A program made the position numbers and the translations under genes. Positions 6,814-14,252 of a stretch of 15,999 bases of DNA are shown here, in pieces. The stretch covers positions 1-15,999 of the forward strand of contig CALWSX010000112.1 in the NCBI GenBank assembly GCA_944384285.1, in the 5' to 3' direction. Every line of letters starts with the position of its first letter. Within the stretch, counting starts at the first letter, position 1. Source of the stretch: an uncultured Lachnospiraceae bacterium. GTDB taxonomy: Bacteria > Bacillota > Clostridia > Lachnospirales > Anaerotignaceae. The notes below the pieces were generated by a model. It was not told where the DNA came from. It ran no database searches and worked only from the letters and a program-made list of their open reading frames with translations.

Positions 6814-7499
6814 GATATCACCTCTTTTATATCATTTGTTTCTTTTGTGAGTTCTTGTATTCTTGATTTTTTTATATCATCGTCATCTTTAAGATTTTCT
6901 TTTAACGAAACGAGAATTTTCTCAAGCTTTGATAAACGATTCTTTAAATAATTTTTATAAAGCTCATCTTTTTTATCAATCAAAACTTTTCCATACTCAT
7001 AAAAAAGATCATTTTCATATTTTTCAAAACCTTTTTCACATTTTATAACGGTATAGAACTTACCCATATCGTTTAAGAAAATTTCGTTTATAATTTTGTA
7101 TCCCAAACTATGAACACATTTTCTTACTTCTCCGATATCAAGCTGAGGCTGAAGCACAAGCTGTTTGAAAGACTTTGTTTTTTTCTCATTTTCTTTAAGT
7201 ATAGAACAAATAAGCATTCCGCCCATACCCGCAATTACAAGCCCCTCAGCCTCATTTTCTGAAATTTCAGAAAGACCTGCGGAAAGCTTTAAGCTTAATT
7301 TGTCTAAAAGATTATATGTTCTTGCATTTTCTTCTGCTTTTTTAAGTGGTCCTTTGTTAATATCGGACGCTGTTGCATAATCTATTTTTTTATTTAAAAG
7401 TAAGTATATAGGAATATAGGCATGGTCTGTGCCTACATCACAAATACTTCTTACAGAAACCTCTCCGGCAACCAAGGAAAGTCTCTTTGATAATTCCAT
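6804..7499 (-). CDS. trmK: tRNA (adenine-22-N1)-methyltransferase TrmK
   Basis: TrmK is an S-adenosylmethionine-dependent enzyme that methylates N1 of A22 in the D-loop of certain bacterial tRNAs. The 231-residue length is typical. The SAM-binding motif DVGTDHAYIP is at 21-30, a second acidic position for the cofactor is in ASDIN (44-48), and AGMGGMLI follows in the middle of the Rossmann domain. The C-terminal third is highly charged and helical, as expected of the family's coiled-coil extension. GGGAG lies about 8 nt before the ATG. It is the first gene of the six-gene minus-strand operon, about 100 nt downstream of the predicted transcription start, and overlaps the nif3-like gene by 10 nt. 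Confidence 0.95.
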   Translation of the reverse strand: MELSKRLSLVAGEVSVRSICDVGTDHAYIPIYLLLNKKIDYATASDINKGPLKKAEENARTYNLLDKLSLKLSAGLSEISENEAEGLVIAGMGGMLICSILKENEKKTKSFKQLVLQPQLDIGEVRKCVHSLGYKIINEIFLNDMGKFYTVIKCEKGFEKYENDLFYEYGKVLIDKKDELYKNYLKNRLSKLEKILVSLKENLKDDDDIKKSRIQELTKETNDIKEVISWL

Positions 7500-7606
7500 A
7501 ATTTTTCTCCCAAATTCTTTATCTTAAATTTACGTATAATCGTATATATTATAAAAAATAAAATGATTTACTAAAATCTTTTCTTCCAAGTTTTTATTTG
7601 ATTTTT

Positions 7607-7635
7607 AGTATAAAATATTTAATGTATGATGTCAA
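7607..7635 (-). promoter_or_regulatory. Strong promoter of the trmK-nif3-uup-plsX-acpP-rnc operon
   Basis: On the minus strand TTGACA (7630-7635), a 17-nt spacer and TATACT (7607-7612). Predicted start is near 7600, leaving a roughly 100-nt AT-rich leader before trmK. I see no riboswitch-like structure in the leader. No comparably good promoter appears in the short gaps inside the operon, so this probably serves all six genes. Confidence 0.85.
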
Positions 7636-7731
7636 ATTAAGTCATAAGACAAAAACTTTCTTAAAATTTATTTAAAAACAAAATTTTTTATAAAAAAAGT
7701 ATTTTTATAGGTTTTTAAGATAACAATTTCA

Positions 7732-7737
7732 TATAAT
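7732..7737 (+). promoter_or_regulatory. Possible -10 box for the 49-codon gene
   Basis: A perfect TATAAT at 7732-7737, with a predicted start near 7744 and a leader of about 24 nt before the ATG at 7768. The -35 region is poor (AGGTTT at 7709-7714). A-rich tracts at 7669-7700 could help as an UP-like element. Weakly supported. Confidence 0.35.
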
Positions 7738-7767
7738 ATAACAAATTGTTTTTTGGATGTGTTTTTT

Positions 7768-7917
7768 ATGTATAGAGGTAAAAAAGTTATAGGCATATCC
7801 CTTTTATCTATGGGGTTCGGTATGCTTGTTGTTATAATTTTGCCATCATATTGGGGCTTTTTTTCGGCTTTACTTTTGTGTATTGCCGGCTGGTTTTTAA
7901 TAAACTCAAACTGTTAG
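7768..7917 (+). CDS. Small hydrophobic membrane protein, 49 aa
   Basis: An ATG-to-TAG frame of 49 codons encodes a short protein beginning MYRGKKVIGIS. A basic N-terminus (Arg3, Lys5, Lys6) is followed by hydrophobic segments at about 8-25 and 30-45, separated by Pro-Ser-Tyr-Trp-Gly at 26-30. This is consistent with a helical hairpin or a single long membrane helix with its N-terminus inside. The composition (Gly, Ile, Leu, Trp, no charge after residue 6) would be unusual for random AT-rich sequence. The ribosome binding site is weak: GGATGTG at 7755-7761, 6 nt before the ATG. It occupies the divergent gap between trmK and the pgpH operon. I do not recognise a named family and assign no function. 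Confidence 0.62.
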   Translation: MYRGKKVIGISLLSMGFGMLVVIILPSYWGFFSALLLCIAGWFLINSNC

Positions 7918-7924
7918 TTTTAAG

Positions 7925-7953
7925 TTGAAAAAAAACTCCTGTTTTGATACAAT
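7925..7953 (+). promoter_or_regulatory. Promoter of the pgpH-ybeY-cca operon
   Basis: TTGAAA (7925-7930), a 17-nt spacer and TACAAT (7948-7953) with TG at 7945-7946 (extended -10). Predicted start is near 7960, about 42 nt before the ATG at 8002. It lies just after the stop of the 49-codon gene. Confidence 0.78.
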
Positions 7954-8001
7954 AACTATAAAACTTGGGGAACTTTTTTTTAAAATAAAAGGAGAAAACT
8001 T

Positions 8002-8265
8002 ATGAAATATGAATTTACAGATGATGACCTCAAAAACGGCATAAACGAAGTATATTTTGATGAAGACGAGCTCCTTCTCAAAGGTGAATATATAGAAAAA
8101 AGAGAAGATTTTTATGTTCTGGTAGGTACTTGTATTGTTGAAAATGAAACTTATCACAATTTTGAAGTTGGATTTAATACTGTTTCACCATTAACAGATA
8201 TCACTGCAAAAAATCTTATGCTTTCAGAATGGGAATATTACGAATATCTTTTTGAAACTCTTTAA
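8002..8265 (+). CDS. Uncharacterised acidic protein, 87 aa
   Basis: I do not recognise this protein. It is 87 residues, strongly acidic (about twenty Asp plus Glu against six Lys plus Arg), without membrane segments or a signal peptide. Alternating hydrophobic and acidic stretches at about 17-60 look beta-rich, and the C-terminal LSEWEYYEYLFETL looks helical. One cysteine (near residue 46) is present, with no metal-binding motif. AAAGGAG at 7988-7994 lies 7 nt before the ATG, so translation is well supported. It is the first gene of the operon, 23 nt ahead of pgpH, and shares the promoter at 7925-7953. A small cytosolic partner or regulator of a downstream product is possible, but only position suggests it. 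Confidence 0.8.
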   Translation: MKYEFTDDDLKNGINEVYFDEDELLLKGEYIEKREDFYVLVGTCIVENETYHNFEVGFNTVSPLTDITAKNLMLSEWEYYEYLFETL

Positions 8266-8288
8266 ATTCATAAAAAGGAGTAATTTAC

Positions 8289-10490
8289 ATGACAGAAGCC
8301 AAAAATTTTATAAGAAAACACCTAAATATAATTCTTTCTTTAGTGGCTTTTATATTAACTATTTCAGCTGTATATACAGGCTCCTTTATGTCAACGCTTG
8401 AAACCGTATCTGTGGGAAGTGTGGCAACAAAAAGGTATGTTGCTCCAAGAGATATCGTAGATACAGAAGAAACAGAAAAGCTTAAAAACGAAGCAAGAGC
8501 AAATACAGGTGTCCTTTATAAGCGTGATCCGGAAGTATCTAAAAAAACTGTTTCTGATATTGAAGAATTTTTCAATACTCTTGACGAAAACGAAGCGTCC
8601 TACTTAAATCCGGAAAATGAAACTAAGCCTGAGATTTCTTTTAATGTGCCTGTTGTAATGAAAGATGAAGATATAACAGCTTACTACAATCTTTCAAAAG
8701 AAGAAAGAGCAAAATATAAAAATTATATTATCTATGTTGTAAATGAAATATATCTTGAAGGTACAACAACAGAAACTTTACAACGTTCTAAAGAACAAGC
8801 GTGGGAAATGATTGAAAAAAGGGGATATAACTATTCTCTTGAAAAAACAGCAATCTCTCTTATTGATAATACATTAAAGGCATGTATTATTATTGACAAC
8901 GAAGCAACTTTGCTTGCAAGAGAACAATCCGCAGAAAAAGTGCCTGATGTTATTGTTAGAAAAAATCAAAAAATTGTTGATGAAGGCGAAATTATAACAG
9001 AAAAGATTTATAACCTTCTTTTGGAAGCTAATCTTATAAATACAGGGAATGAAACAAATTTTATACCGTTTTTGGGCAGTGTGCTTATAATTTTACTGAT
9101 ATTTACAGAAACACTCATTTTCCTTAAACTTAAAAAGAAACTTGACCAAAACAAAAGGCTTATTCTTTTTTCTGTTTATGTGCTTTCTATAATTTTGCTT
9201 TCTGTTTTCTCAAACGGAAAATACATTTATGCTTTGCCACTTGGAATTTTCTCCATGGCTGTAGCACTTTTTATAGGAACAGGAACTGCTATAATTTTAA
9301 ACCTTTATCTTTGTATAATAGGAAATTTAATAGTAGGCGGAAATATGGAATTTATGCTTTATTTTATAATGATAGGTACTTTCCAGGCTCTTATTATTAA
9401 ATATACCGAAAAACGAAGCAGTTTGGTAAAAGTTGCTTTTGCTATATCCGTTCTTTCTTTTATAACTCTTCTTTCCATAGGGGTATTTACAGAAAACGGT
9501 TATTCAGACCAACTTCTAAAAAATTCATTATATGCTATGCTTTCATCACTTTTAACAGTATTTATTGTTGTTGGAAGTACCCCTATATGGGAAAATGCTT
9601 TCCATATAGAAACTCCGGGAAGACTTTTGGAATTTACAAATCCCGATAATAAAATACTTCGCAAACTTATGATAGAAGCACCTGGAACTTATCATCATTC
9701 ACTCATTGTTGCAAATCTTGCAGAAAATGCGGCTCATGCAATAGGCGCAAACCCTGTATTATGCCGAGTTGCAGCATATTACCATGATATTGGTAAAACA
9801 ACTTATCCTCTGTATTTCAGTGAAAACCAAGGCGCTAACAATGTGCATGATGCAATACGTCCAATAGACAGCGCACGAGTTATTATGGAACATACTAAAT
9901 TGGGTGTAAAGCTTGCTGAGGAATATAACTTACCGGAAAGTATCAAAAAAATAATTGAAGAACATCATGGAAATACCCTTGTAAAATATTTTTATTACAA
10001 AGCCTTAAAAGAATCACCAAATGAAAATATAGACGAAAATATTTTCAGGTACAAAGGAAACCCTCCTTCAAGCGTAGAAAGTGCTATTGTTATGCTTGCT
10101 GATACTGTTGAGGCTGCTGTAAGAAGTTACGTTACAAACGGTAAAACCATGGACGAAATAGAACAACTTATAGATTCTCTCATAAAAGACAAGCTTGATG
10201 ATAATCAGCTTTCAAAATGTCCTTTAAGAATTTGTGACCTTGAAACTATAAAATTATCTTTCTTAAAAGTATTTAAAGGAATGTATCACGGCAGAATAAG
10301 CTATCCTTCTAAAGAAGAAATTAAAAAAGCTGCTGAACATGATACCAAAAACACAGAAAATTCTGAAACTAAACAACAAGCTTCAGACAATGGAGCAGCA
10401 AAAAAAGAGGACAGCGTTTACAAGTCTGATTCAAACGATGAAAAAGTAAAAGCTGATCACGAAAAAATGAACGAAATATTCAAAGGTTGA
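8289..10490 (+). CDS. pgpH: 7TMR-HD cyclic-di-AMP phosphodiesterase, PgpH family
   Basis: PgpH (YqfF in Bacillus) hydrolyses the second messenger c-di-AMP to pApA at the cytoplasmic face of the membrane, affecting potassium and osmotic homeostasis. The 733-residue layout fits. A first membrane helix lies at about 12-33 and an extracytoplasmic 7TMR-HDED-type domain at about 35-257. A hydrophobic block from 258 to about 440 can hold seven helices, and the cytosolic HD domain lies at about 460-620. HD-domain residues include His469-His470 in GTYHHS, His499-Asp500 in YYHDIGK, His559-His560 in EEHHGN, and an Asp in MLADTVEA. The last 50 residues form a charged, low-complexity tail. AAGGAG lies 8 nt before the ATG. 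ybeY follows after 36 nt, a conserved adjacency. Confidence 0.96.
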   Translation: MTEAKNFIRKHLNIILSLVAFILTISAVYTGSFMSTLETVSVGSVATKRYVAPRDIVDTEETEKLKNEARANTGVLYKRDPEVSKKTVSDIEEFFNTLDENEASYLNPENETKPEISFNVPVVMKDEDITAYYNLSKEERAKYKNYIIYVVNEIYLEGTTTETLQRSKEQAWEMIEKRGYNYSLEKTAISLIDNTLKACIIIDNEATLLAREQSAEKVPDVIVRKNQKIVDEGEIITEKIYNLLLEANLINTGNETNFIPFLGSVLIILLIFTETLIFLKLKKKLDQNKRLILFSVYVLSIILLSVFSNGKYIYALPLGIFSMAVALFIGTGTAIILNLYLCIIGNLIVGGNMEFMLYFIMIGTFQALIIKYTEKRSSLVKVAFAISVLSFITLLSIGVFTENGYSDQLLKNSLYAMLSSLLTVFIVVGSTPIWENAFHIETPGRLLEFTNPDNKILRKLMIEAPGTYHHSLIVANLAENAAHAIGANPVLCRVAAYYHDIGKTTYPLYFSENQGANNVHDAIRPIDSARVIMEHTKLGVKLAEEYNLPESIKKIIEEHHGNTLVKYFYYKALKESPNENIDENIFRYKGNPPSSVESAIVMLADTVEAAVRSYVTNGKTMDEIEQLIDSLIKDKLDDNQLSKCPLRICDLETIKLSFLKVFKGMYHGRISYPSKEEIKKAAEHDTKNTENSETKQQASDNGAAKKEDSVYKSDSNDEKVKADHEKMNEIFKG

Positions 10491-10526
10491 TATTTTAATT
10501 TAAACTTAGAAAAAGGATTTGATTTA

Positions 10527-10997
10527 ATGACGATTTTAACAGATAACCGAACGGAATTTGAAATTGATGAATTTATAGAGCTATTTGAACAAGTAGCCGA
10601 AAAAACATTGGAAAAAGAGGGTTTTCCCCAAAACACAGAAATAAGCATATCTATTGTTACTAACGAGGAAATAAGAAATATTAATAAATACTACAGAGGC
10701 ATAGACCAAGAAACAGATGTACTTTCTTTTCCTCAACTTACTTTTTCAGAAAATGAAGAATATGAGCTTAATGAAAACGGGGACATAATGCTTGGAGATA
10801 TAATAATATCTTATGAAAAAGCTCTTGTACAAGCAGAAAACTATGGACATTCCATAACACGTGAAATGGCTTTTTTAACAGCTCACAGTATGCTTCATCT
10901 TTTAGGATATGACCATATCACAAAGGAAGAAGAAGAACCAATGTTTAAACTCCAAAACGAAATTTTAGACGAGCTTGGTTATGTCAGAGAGGTATAA
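10527..10997 (+). CDS. ybeY: Endoribonuclease / rRNA maturation factor YbeY
   Basis: YbeY is a zinc-dependent RNase involved in 16S rRNA 3'-end maturation and ribosome quality control. The 156-residue length is typical. The metal-binding signature HSMLHLLGYDH has all three ligands: His120, His124 and His130. The upstream conserved motif is YYRGIDQETDVLSFP (55-69). AAAGGA lies about 9 nt before the ATG. The gene is 36 nt after pgpH, and its last codons contain the likely ribosome binding site of cca. In many Firmicutes dgkA and era follow ybeY; here cca follows directly. Confidence 0.97.
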   Translation: MTILTDNRTEFEIDEFIELFEQVAEKTLEKEGFPQNTEISISIVTNEEIRNINKYYRGIDQETDVLSFPQLTFSENEEYELNENGDIMLGDIIISYEKALVQAENYGHSITREMAFLTAHSMLHLLGYDHITKEEEEPMFKLQNEILDELGYVREV

Positions 10998-11001
10998 AAG
11001 T

Positions 11002-12192
11002 ATGTTTTTACCTGAAAACGTTAAATTTATTATAAATACCCTTAATGAACATGGGTTTGAGGCCTATGCGGTTGGCGGCTGTGTCCGTGACGGTATACTT
11101 GGGTTTGTGGCTAAAGATTTTGATATCACAACATCGGCAAAACCAGAAGAGGTTAAGTCTCTTTTTGAAAGCACATATGACACAGGCATAAAACACGGAA
11201 CCATAACCGTCCGCTTGGGAAAAGAAACTTTTGAAGTTACAACATACAGAATAGACGAGGGCTACAAAGATTTCAGACACCCTGACAAAGTTCTGTTTAC
11301 ACAAAATTTGGCAGAAGATTTAAAAAGACGTGACTTTACTATGAATGCTATTGCATATCACGAAAAGACAGGTTTTATCGACCTTTACTCCGGAATTGAT
11401 GATATAAAAAACAAAATTATACGAGGAGTGGGTGACCCTGATTTACGTTTTAAAGAAGATGCGCTTCGTATGCTTCGTTGTATAAGATTTTCCGCACAGC
11501 TTGGTTTTGATATAGAAAAAGAAACAGAAAAAGCCGTACTTGAAAACATATCTTTAATAAAAAATGTAAGTATTGAAAGAATACGTGAAGAGCTTTTTAA
11601 AATTTTTTCTTCCAAATATTTGGAAAGATTAAATCTGCTTTTTTCTATGGGATTTACAAAAAATATTTTCCCTGAAATGAATATGTATACAGACTCTGAA
11701 ATTAAAACTGTTGCAGACGAGCTTAAATCTGCAAATGGTGACGAACTTTTAAACTTGGCTATATTTTTACAGTTTTGTGATGATTGTGTATTTTCTATAT
11801 TGAAAAAACTTAAACTGGATTCAAAAACATTAAAAACTCTTACTAAAATTTTTGAACTAAGAGATTTTGAAGTTAATAATGACCGTTTTGAGATTAAAAA
11901 ATTTATTAACGAAAACGGGAAAGATGTTGCTTTATATTTCTTATACTTAAAATCACTTAAAAACAATAAAAAAGATATAGAAATATACAACCATGCAAAA
12001 GAAATTGTTTCATCTTCTGAGCCTTTGTTTATTAAAGATTTAAAAATAACCGGAAAAGACCTTCTTCAGATGGGATTTGAAAAAGGGGAAAATATAGGAA
12101 TTATACTAAACAATCTTCTTACTGAGGTTTTAAAAAATCCTGAAAATAATAATACAGAGTATTTAATTTCTATTTCGCAAAAATATAAATAA
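11002..12192 (+). CDS. cca: CCA-adding tRNA nucleotidyltransferase, class II
   Basis: The enzyme adds or repairs the 3'-terminal CCA of tRNAs without a nucleic acid template. The tRNA-Lys gene at 584-656 lacks an encoded CCA. The preferred start gives 396 residues. Visible motifs are AVGGCVRD (23-30) with KDFDIT (38-43) carrying catalytic Asp39 and Asp41, FEVTTYR (77-83) with the third acidic residue Glu78, RRDFTMNA (109-116), and the later EDALRMLRCIRFSAQLGF. I chose the ATG at 11002 because AGAGAGG at 10986-10992 is 9 nt upstream. In-frame starts at 10975 (TTG) and 10981 (ATG) would overlap the end of ybeY and have no comparable site. Sequence alone does not exclude a CC-adding or A-adding specialist. 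Confidence 0.95.
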   Translation: MFLPENVKFIINTLNEHGFEAYAVGGCVRDGILGFVAKDFDITTSAKPEEVKSLFESTYDTGIKHGTITVRLGKETFEVTTYRIDEGYKDFRHPDKVLFTQNLAEDLKRRDFTMNAIAYHEKTGFIDLYSGIDDIKNKIIRGVGDPDLRFKEDALRMLRCIRFSAQLGFDIEKETEKAVLENISLIKNVSIERIREELFKIFSSKYLERLNLLFSMGFTKNIFPEMNMYTDSEIKTVADELKSANGDELLNLAIFLQFCDDCVFSILKKLKLDSKTLKTLTKIFELRDFEVNNDRFEIKKFINENGKDVALYFLYLKSLKNNKKDIEIYNHAKEIVSSSEPLFIKDLKITGKDLLQMGFEKGENIGIILNNLLTEVLKNPENNNTEYLISISQKYK

Positions 12193-12199
12193 AAAATTT

Positions 12200-12222
12200 A
12201 CCGCCTTTATGGGCGGTTTTTT
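12200..12222 (+). terminator. Terminator of the pgpH-ybeY-cca operon
   Basis: A GC-rich 6-bp stem ACCGCC/GGCGGT (12200-12205 with 12212-12217) with a 6-nt loop, followed by five T residues (12218-12222). It starts 8 nt after the cca stop. Confidence 0.88.
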
Positions 12223-12230
12223 CTTCTATA

Positions 12231-12262
12231 CAAAAAGGACGTTTATAAATAAACGTCCTTTT
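12231..12262 (-). terminator. Terminator of the TPR-DUF4037 unit
   Basis: A 13-bp perfect stem (12233-12245 with 12250-12262), loop TAAA. On the minus strand the 3' arm ends in TTTT plus one more T. It lies 13 nt after the DUF4037 stop, back to back with the cca terminator. Confidence 0.85.
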
Positions 12263-12275
12263 AAAAATTTTTAAA

Positions 12276-13202
12276 TTATTCTGCCATAATATGAAGGGCT
12301 CTTATTTCATCATCTTTTATATGGCGTTTCATATAATAGGCATGATTTAAAAGAAAATCATCTTTAAGGTCAGTAAGACCCTGTTTTCTTAATTCTTCTA
12401 TTATAAGAGAGCATATCTTTTCAACAATCATGACTTTTTCTCTGTATTCTATTTCAAGGTCACAAAGTCTTGAAAAATAAGCATGTGTGATAGAGAGTTT
12501 TGGAAGATCTTTTATACCTCTGTGTTTCCATTTATAATAAGGCATATATCTTTTATTAAGAAGATAAATTGCGGCTATGGCATTATTTATAAATTCTCCC
12601 ATGGAAAGTGTTGCAGCAACAAATTCGTTATGAGCAAGGGTTCTTGCAAAATTATACTGTCCGGCCTGTGAAGCTATTGCACAGCTTTTTATTATTTTTT
12701 GAATTCTTACATCTTCAGGATAATAATCTAAAAGCTTATTTCTAAGTCTTGTAAATTTACCAAGTCCGTCATAAAAAACTTCGCCGTTTGTAGCTGTTGC
12801 AGCATTTTCCTGCGGAAGTCTACGCCAATCTATAAGCTCTTTTGGAAAATGCGGAAGACCTATGTATCTTTTATAAAAAACATCTGTACAAAGTACCCCG
12901 ACTCTACCTTCTCCCTCATTTGTCGTATTTCTTCTTGGTACCCCAAGATATGTAGGGTCAAGGGCATTATAATCCCTTGTAAGGTCATCTTTTAACTTTA
13001 GATACAAATCCCCATTAAGCCAAATACAAAAAGATGGCCCAAAATCGTGGTCTCTTGAAATATCATCATCAAACCCAAAACATTCGGATCCTTCACCTAC
13101 AAGCCCAACTGCCATTTGATCAAAATACTCTCCGTACTTTTCTTTTAACATAGGCTCACCCTTGTCAAAATAAAAAGCTCTTGAAAGCTCAAGCCCCTTC
13201 AT
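12276..13202 (-). CDS. DUF4037 putative nucleotidyltransferase
   Basis: The 308-residue protein matches the DUF4037 family. Near the N-terminus it has a nucleotidyltransferase-fold signature: Gly38-Ser39 followed by a stretch of acidic residues and Asp51-His52-Asp53 in ISRDHDFGP. This resembles the G-S-x(n)-D-x-D pattern that binds metal and nucleotide in polymerase-beta-like transferases. A helical C-terminal half follows, including NEFVAATLSMGEFINNAIAAIYLLN (split at about 190-215), reminiscent of the substrate-binding domain of aminoglycoside-type nucleotidyltransferases. The substrate is unknown. AAGGGGG about 8 nt before the ATG supports the start. It is the second gene after the TPR gene, 57 nt away with a hairpin between. 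Activity is inferred from the motif only. Confidence 0.85.
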   Translation of the reverse strand: MKGLELSRAFYFDKGEPMLKEKYGEYFDQMAVGLVGEGSECFGFDDDISRDHDFGPSFCIWLNGDLYLKLKDDLTRDYNALDPTYLGVPRRNTTNEGEGRVGVLCTDVFYKRYIGLPHFPKELIDWRRLPQENAATATNGEVFYDGLGKFTRLRNKLLDYYPEDVRIQKIIKSCAIASQAGQYNFARTLAHNEFVAATLSMGEFINNAIAAIYLLNKRYMPYYKWKHRGIKDLPKLSITHAYFSRLCDLEIEYREKVMIVEKICSLIIEELRKQGLTDLKDDFLLNHAYYMKRHIKDDEIRALHIMAE

Positions 13203-13223
13203 ATAAAAATCCCCCTTAATGAG

Positions 13224-13253
13224 AAAGGCTGTCTTTATTGACAGCCTTTTTTT
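13224..13253. terminator. Intergenic hairpin between TPR gene and DUF4037 gene
   Basis: A 10-bp perfect stem (13224-13233 with 13240-13249) with loop TTTATT lies 10 nt after the TPR stop. Its strong T run (13247-13253) is on the plus strand, where no gene is upstream. In the minus-strand transcript the stem is followed by CTCATTAAGG instead of a T tract. For the TPR-DUF4037 mRNA it is therefore more likely a leaky terminator or an RNA-stability or processing element that lowers DUF4037 expression relative to TPR. That role is inference. Confidence 0.6.
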
Positions 13254-13259
13254 ATAAAA

Positions 13260-14171
13260 TTATTCACATTCTTTAGCTATTCTTTCGTAGTTTTTGCTTT
13301 CTTTTCCGTAAACTTTTTCAATAACTGGTAAAGCAAGGTTAAATGCTTCTAATGCTTTTTCTTTGTCGCCCATATCTTTGTAAGCATAACCAAGGTTCTG
13401 TAAGCTTAAAGCATAATCTCTTGATTCACCATAGTATTTTTTGGATAATTCAGCAGCTTTTTTGAAGTTTTCAACAGCTTTGTCATATTCACCTTTTTTG
13501 TAGTAATATCCGCCGTATGTGTTAAGAGCTGCACCATAGTGGAAATGGTCTCCGCCGAATTTCTTTTCATAAATTTTGATAGCTTCGTTCATATTTCTTT
13601 TAAACTCTTCTTCGTTATTGCATTTGTTGTAAAGAGTTGCAAGGTTAGCATATGTTAAAGCTGTTTCTGTTGGAGAAGTATTTGTTTCAAGGAAAACATC
13701 AAGAGTTCTCTGGAAATATTCGATAGCTTCTTCGTTTTTATCCATTGTGCTTAATAAAACAGCTTTTGCGTTGAGGAAACCAACATATCTGTAGTCTGTT
13801 TTATCATCAAGCTGATCTCTGTAAATTTCTTCAGCCTGATTAAGTGTATTAAGCGCAAGATCAAGTTCTCCTGATAATCTATAAGTATTAGCAAGGTTTA
13901 CAAGAACAACTGCATATTCAACTGTATCTTTAGCACCAAAGTCAACAAGGTGTGCTAATGCTTCTGAGAAAGCCTGTTTTGATTCTTCGTATCTACTTGT
14001 ATTTCTTAAGAAAGATCCTAATTCGTTCATAATAACATGGTAGTTAAGAGTACGAATACCTGTTGCTTCATCATAGCATTTTTCAGCTTCCTGAATAAGG
14101 AACTGATGAACATCTCTTAAGTTACCTTTTTTATAAAGTATATCAAGTTTTTGGAAAAAATAATCGCTCAT
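13260..14171 (-). CDS. Tetratricopeptide repeat protein with 42-residue repeats
   Basis: The 303-residue protein is built of about six TPR-like helix pairs starting near residues 44, 87, 129, 170, 211 and 252. The spacing is 41-43 residues, the kinesin-light-chain/TPR_12 type rather than the classic 34. Each unit carries an L-N/A-x-L-A/G-x-x-Y core and a following EEA/DKA-type helix. No signal peptide, membrane segment or enzymatic domain is visible, so it is probably a cytosolic protein- or peptide-binding scaffold. I chose the ATG at 14169-14171 because AGGAGGG lies 7 nt upstream. The frame is open further, to 14252, but that extension crosses the promoter. The next gene encodes a DUF4037 protein, which I take as its likely partner. 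Confidence 0.9.
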   Translation of the reverse strand: MSDYFFQKLDILYKKGNLRDVHQFLIQEAEKCYDEATGIRTLNYHVIMNELGSFLRNTSRYEESKQAFSEALAHLVDFGAKDTVEYAVVLVNLANTYRLSGELDLALNTLNQAEEIYRDQLDDKTDYRYVGFLNAKAVLLSTMDKNEEAIEYFQRTLDVFLETNTSPTETALTYANLATLYNKCNNEEEFKRNMNEAIKIYEKKFGGDHFHYGAALNTYGGYYYKKGEYDKAVENFKKAAELSKKYYGESRDYALSLQNLGYAYKDMGDKEKALEAFNLALPVIEKVYGKESKNYERIAKECE

Positions 14172-14219
14172 TTTAAACCCTCCTGTTTTGTATATAGGTA
14201 AATTTTTAACACAAAAAAC

Positions 14220-14252
14220 GTGTACAATTACTAACTGATAATAATTATACAC
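14220..14252. promoter_or_regulatory. Imperfect inverted repeat over the TPR promoter
   Basis: Arms 14220-14230 and 14242-14252 pair at 10 of 11 positions (GTGTA/TACAC plus AATTA/TAATT, one mismatch) around an 11-nt centre. One arm covers the -10 box at 14244-14249 and the centre coincides with the predicted transcription start. That is a typical place for a repressor site, but the AT-rich arms may arise by chance. Confidence 0.4.

Noticed and set aside
7500..7600. Possible riboswitch in the trmK leader
   Set aside because: The roughly 100-nt leader is almost pure A/T with no stable stems or recognisable aptamer motif.
7906..8157. 83-codon minus-strand open frame opposite the 87-aa gene
   Set aside because: Its Phe/Ile-rich product mirrors the acidic plus-strand gene, which has a strong ribosome binding site and promoter.
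11385..11990. 201-codon open frame antisense to cca
   Set aside because: It lies wholly inside a well-supported enzyme gene on the other strand, has Ser/Phe/Ile-rich composition typical of the shadow of AT-rich coding DNA, and has no ribosome binding site or family resemblance.
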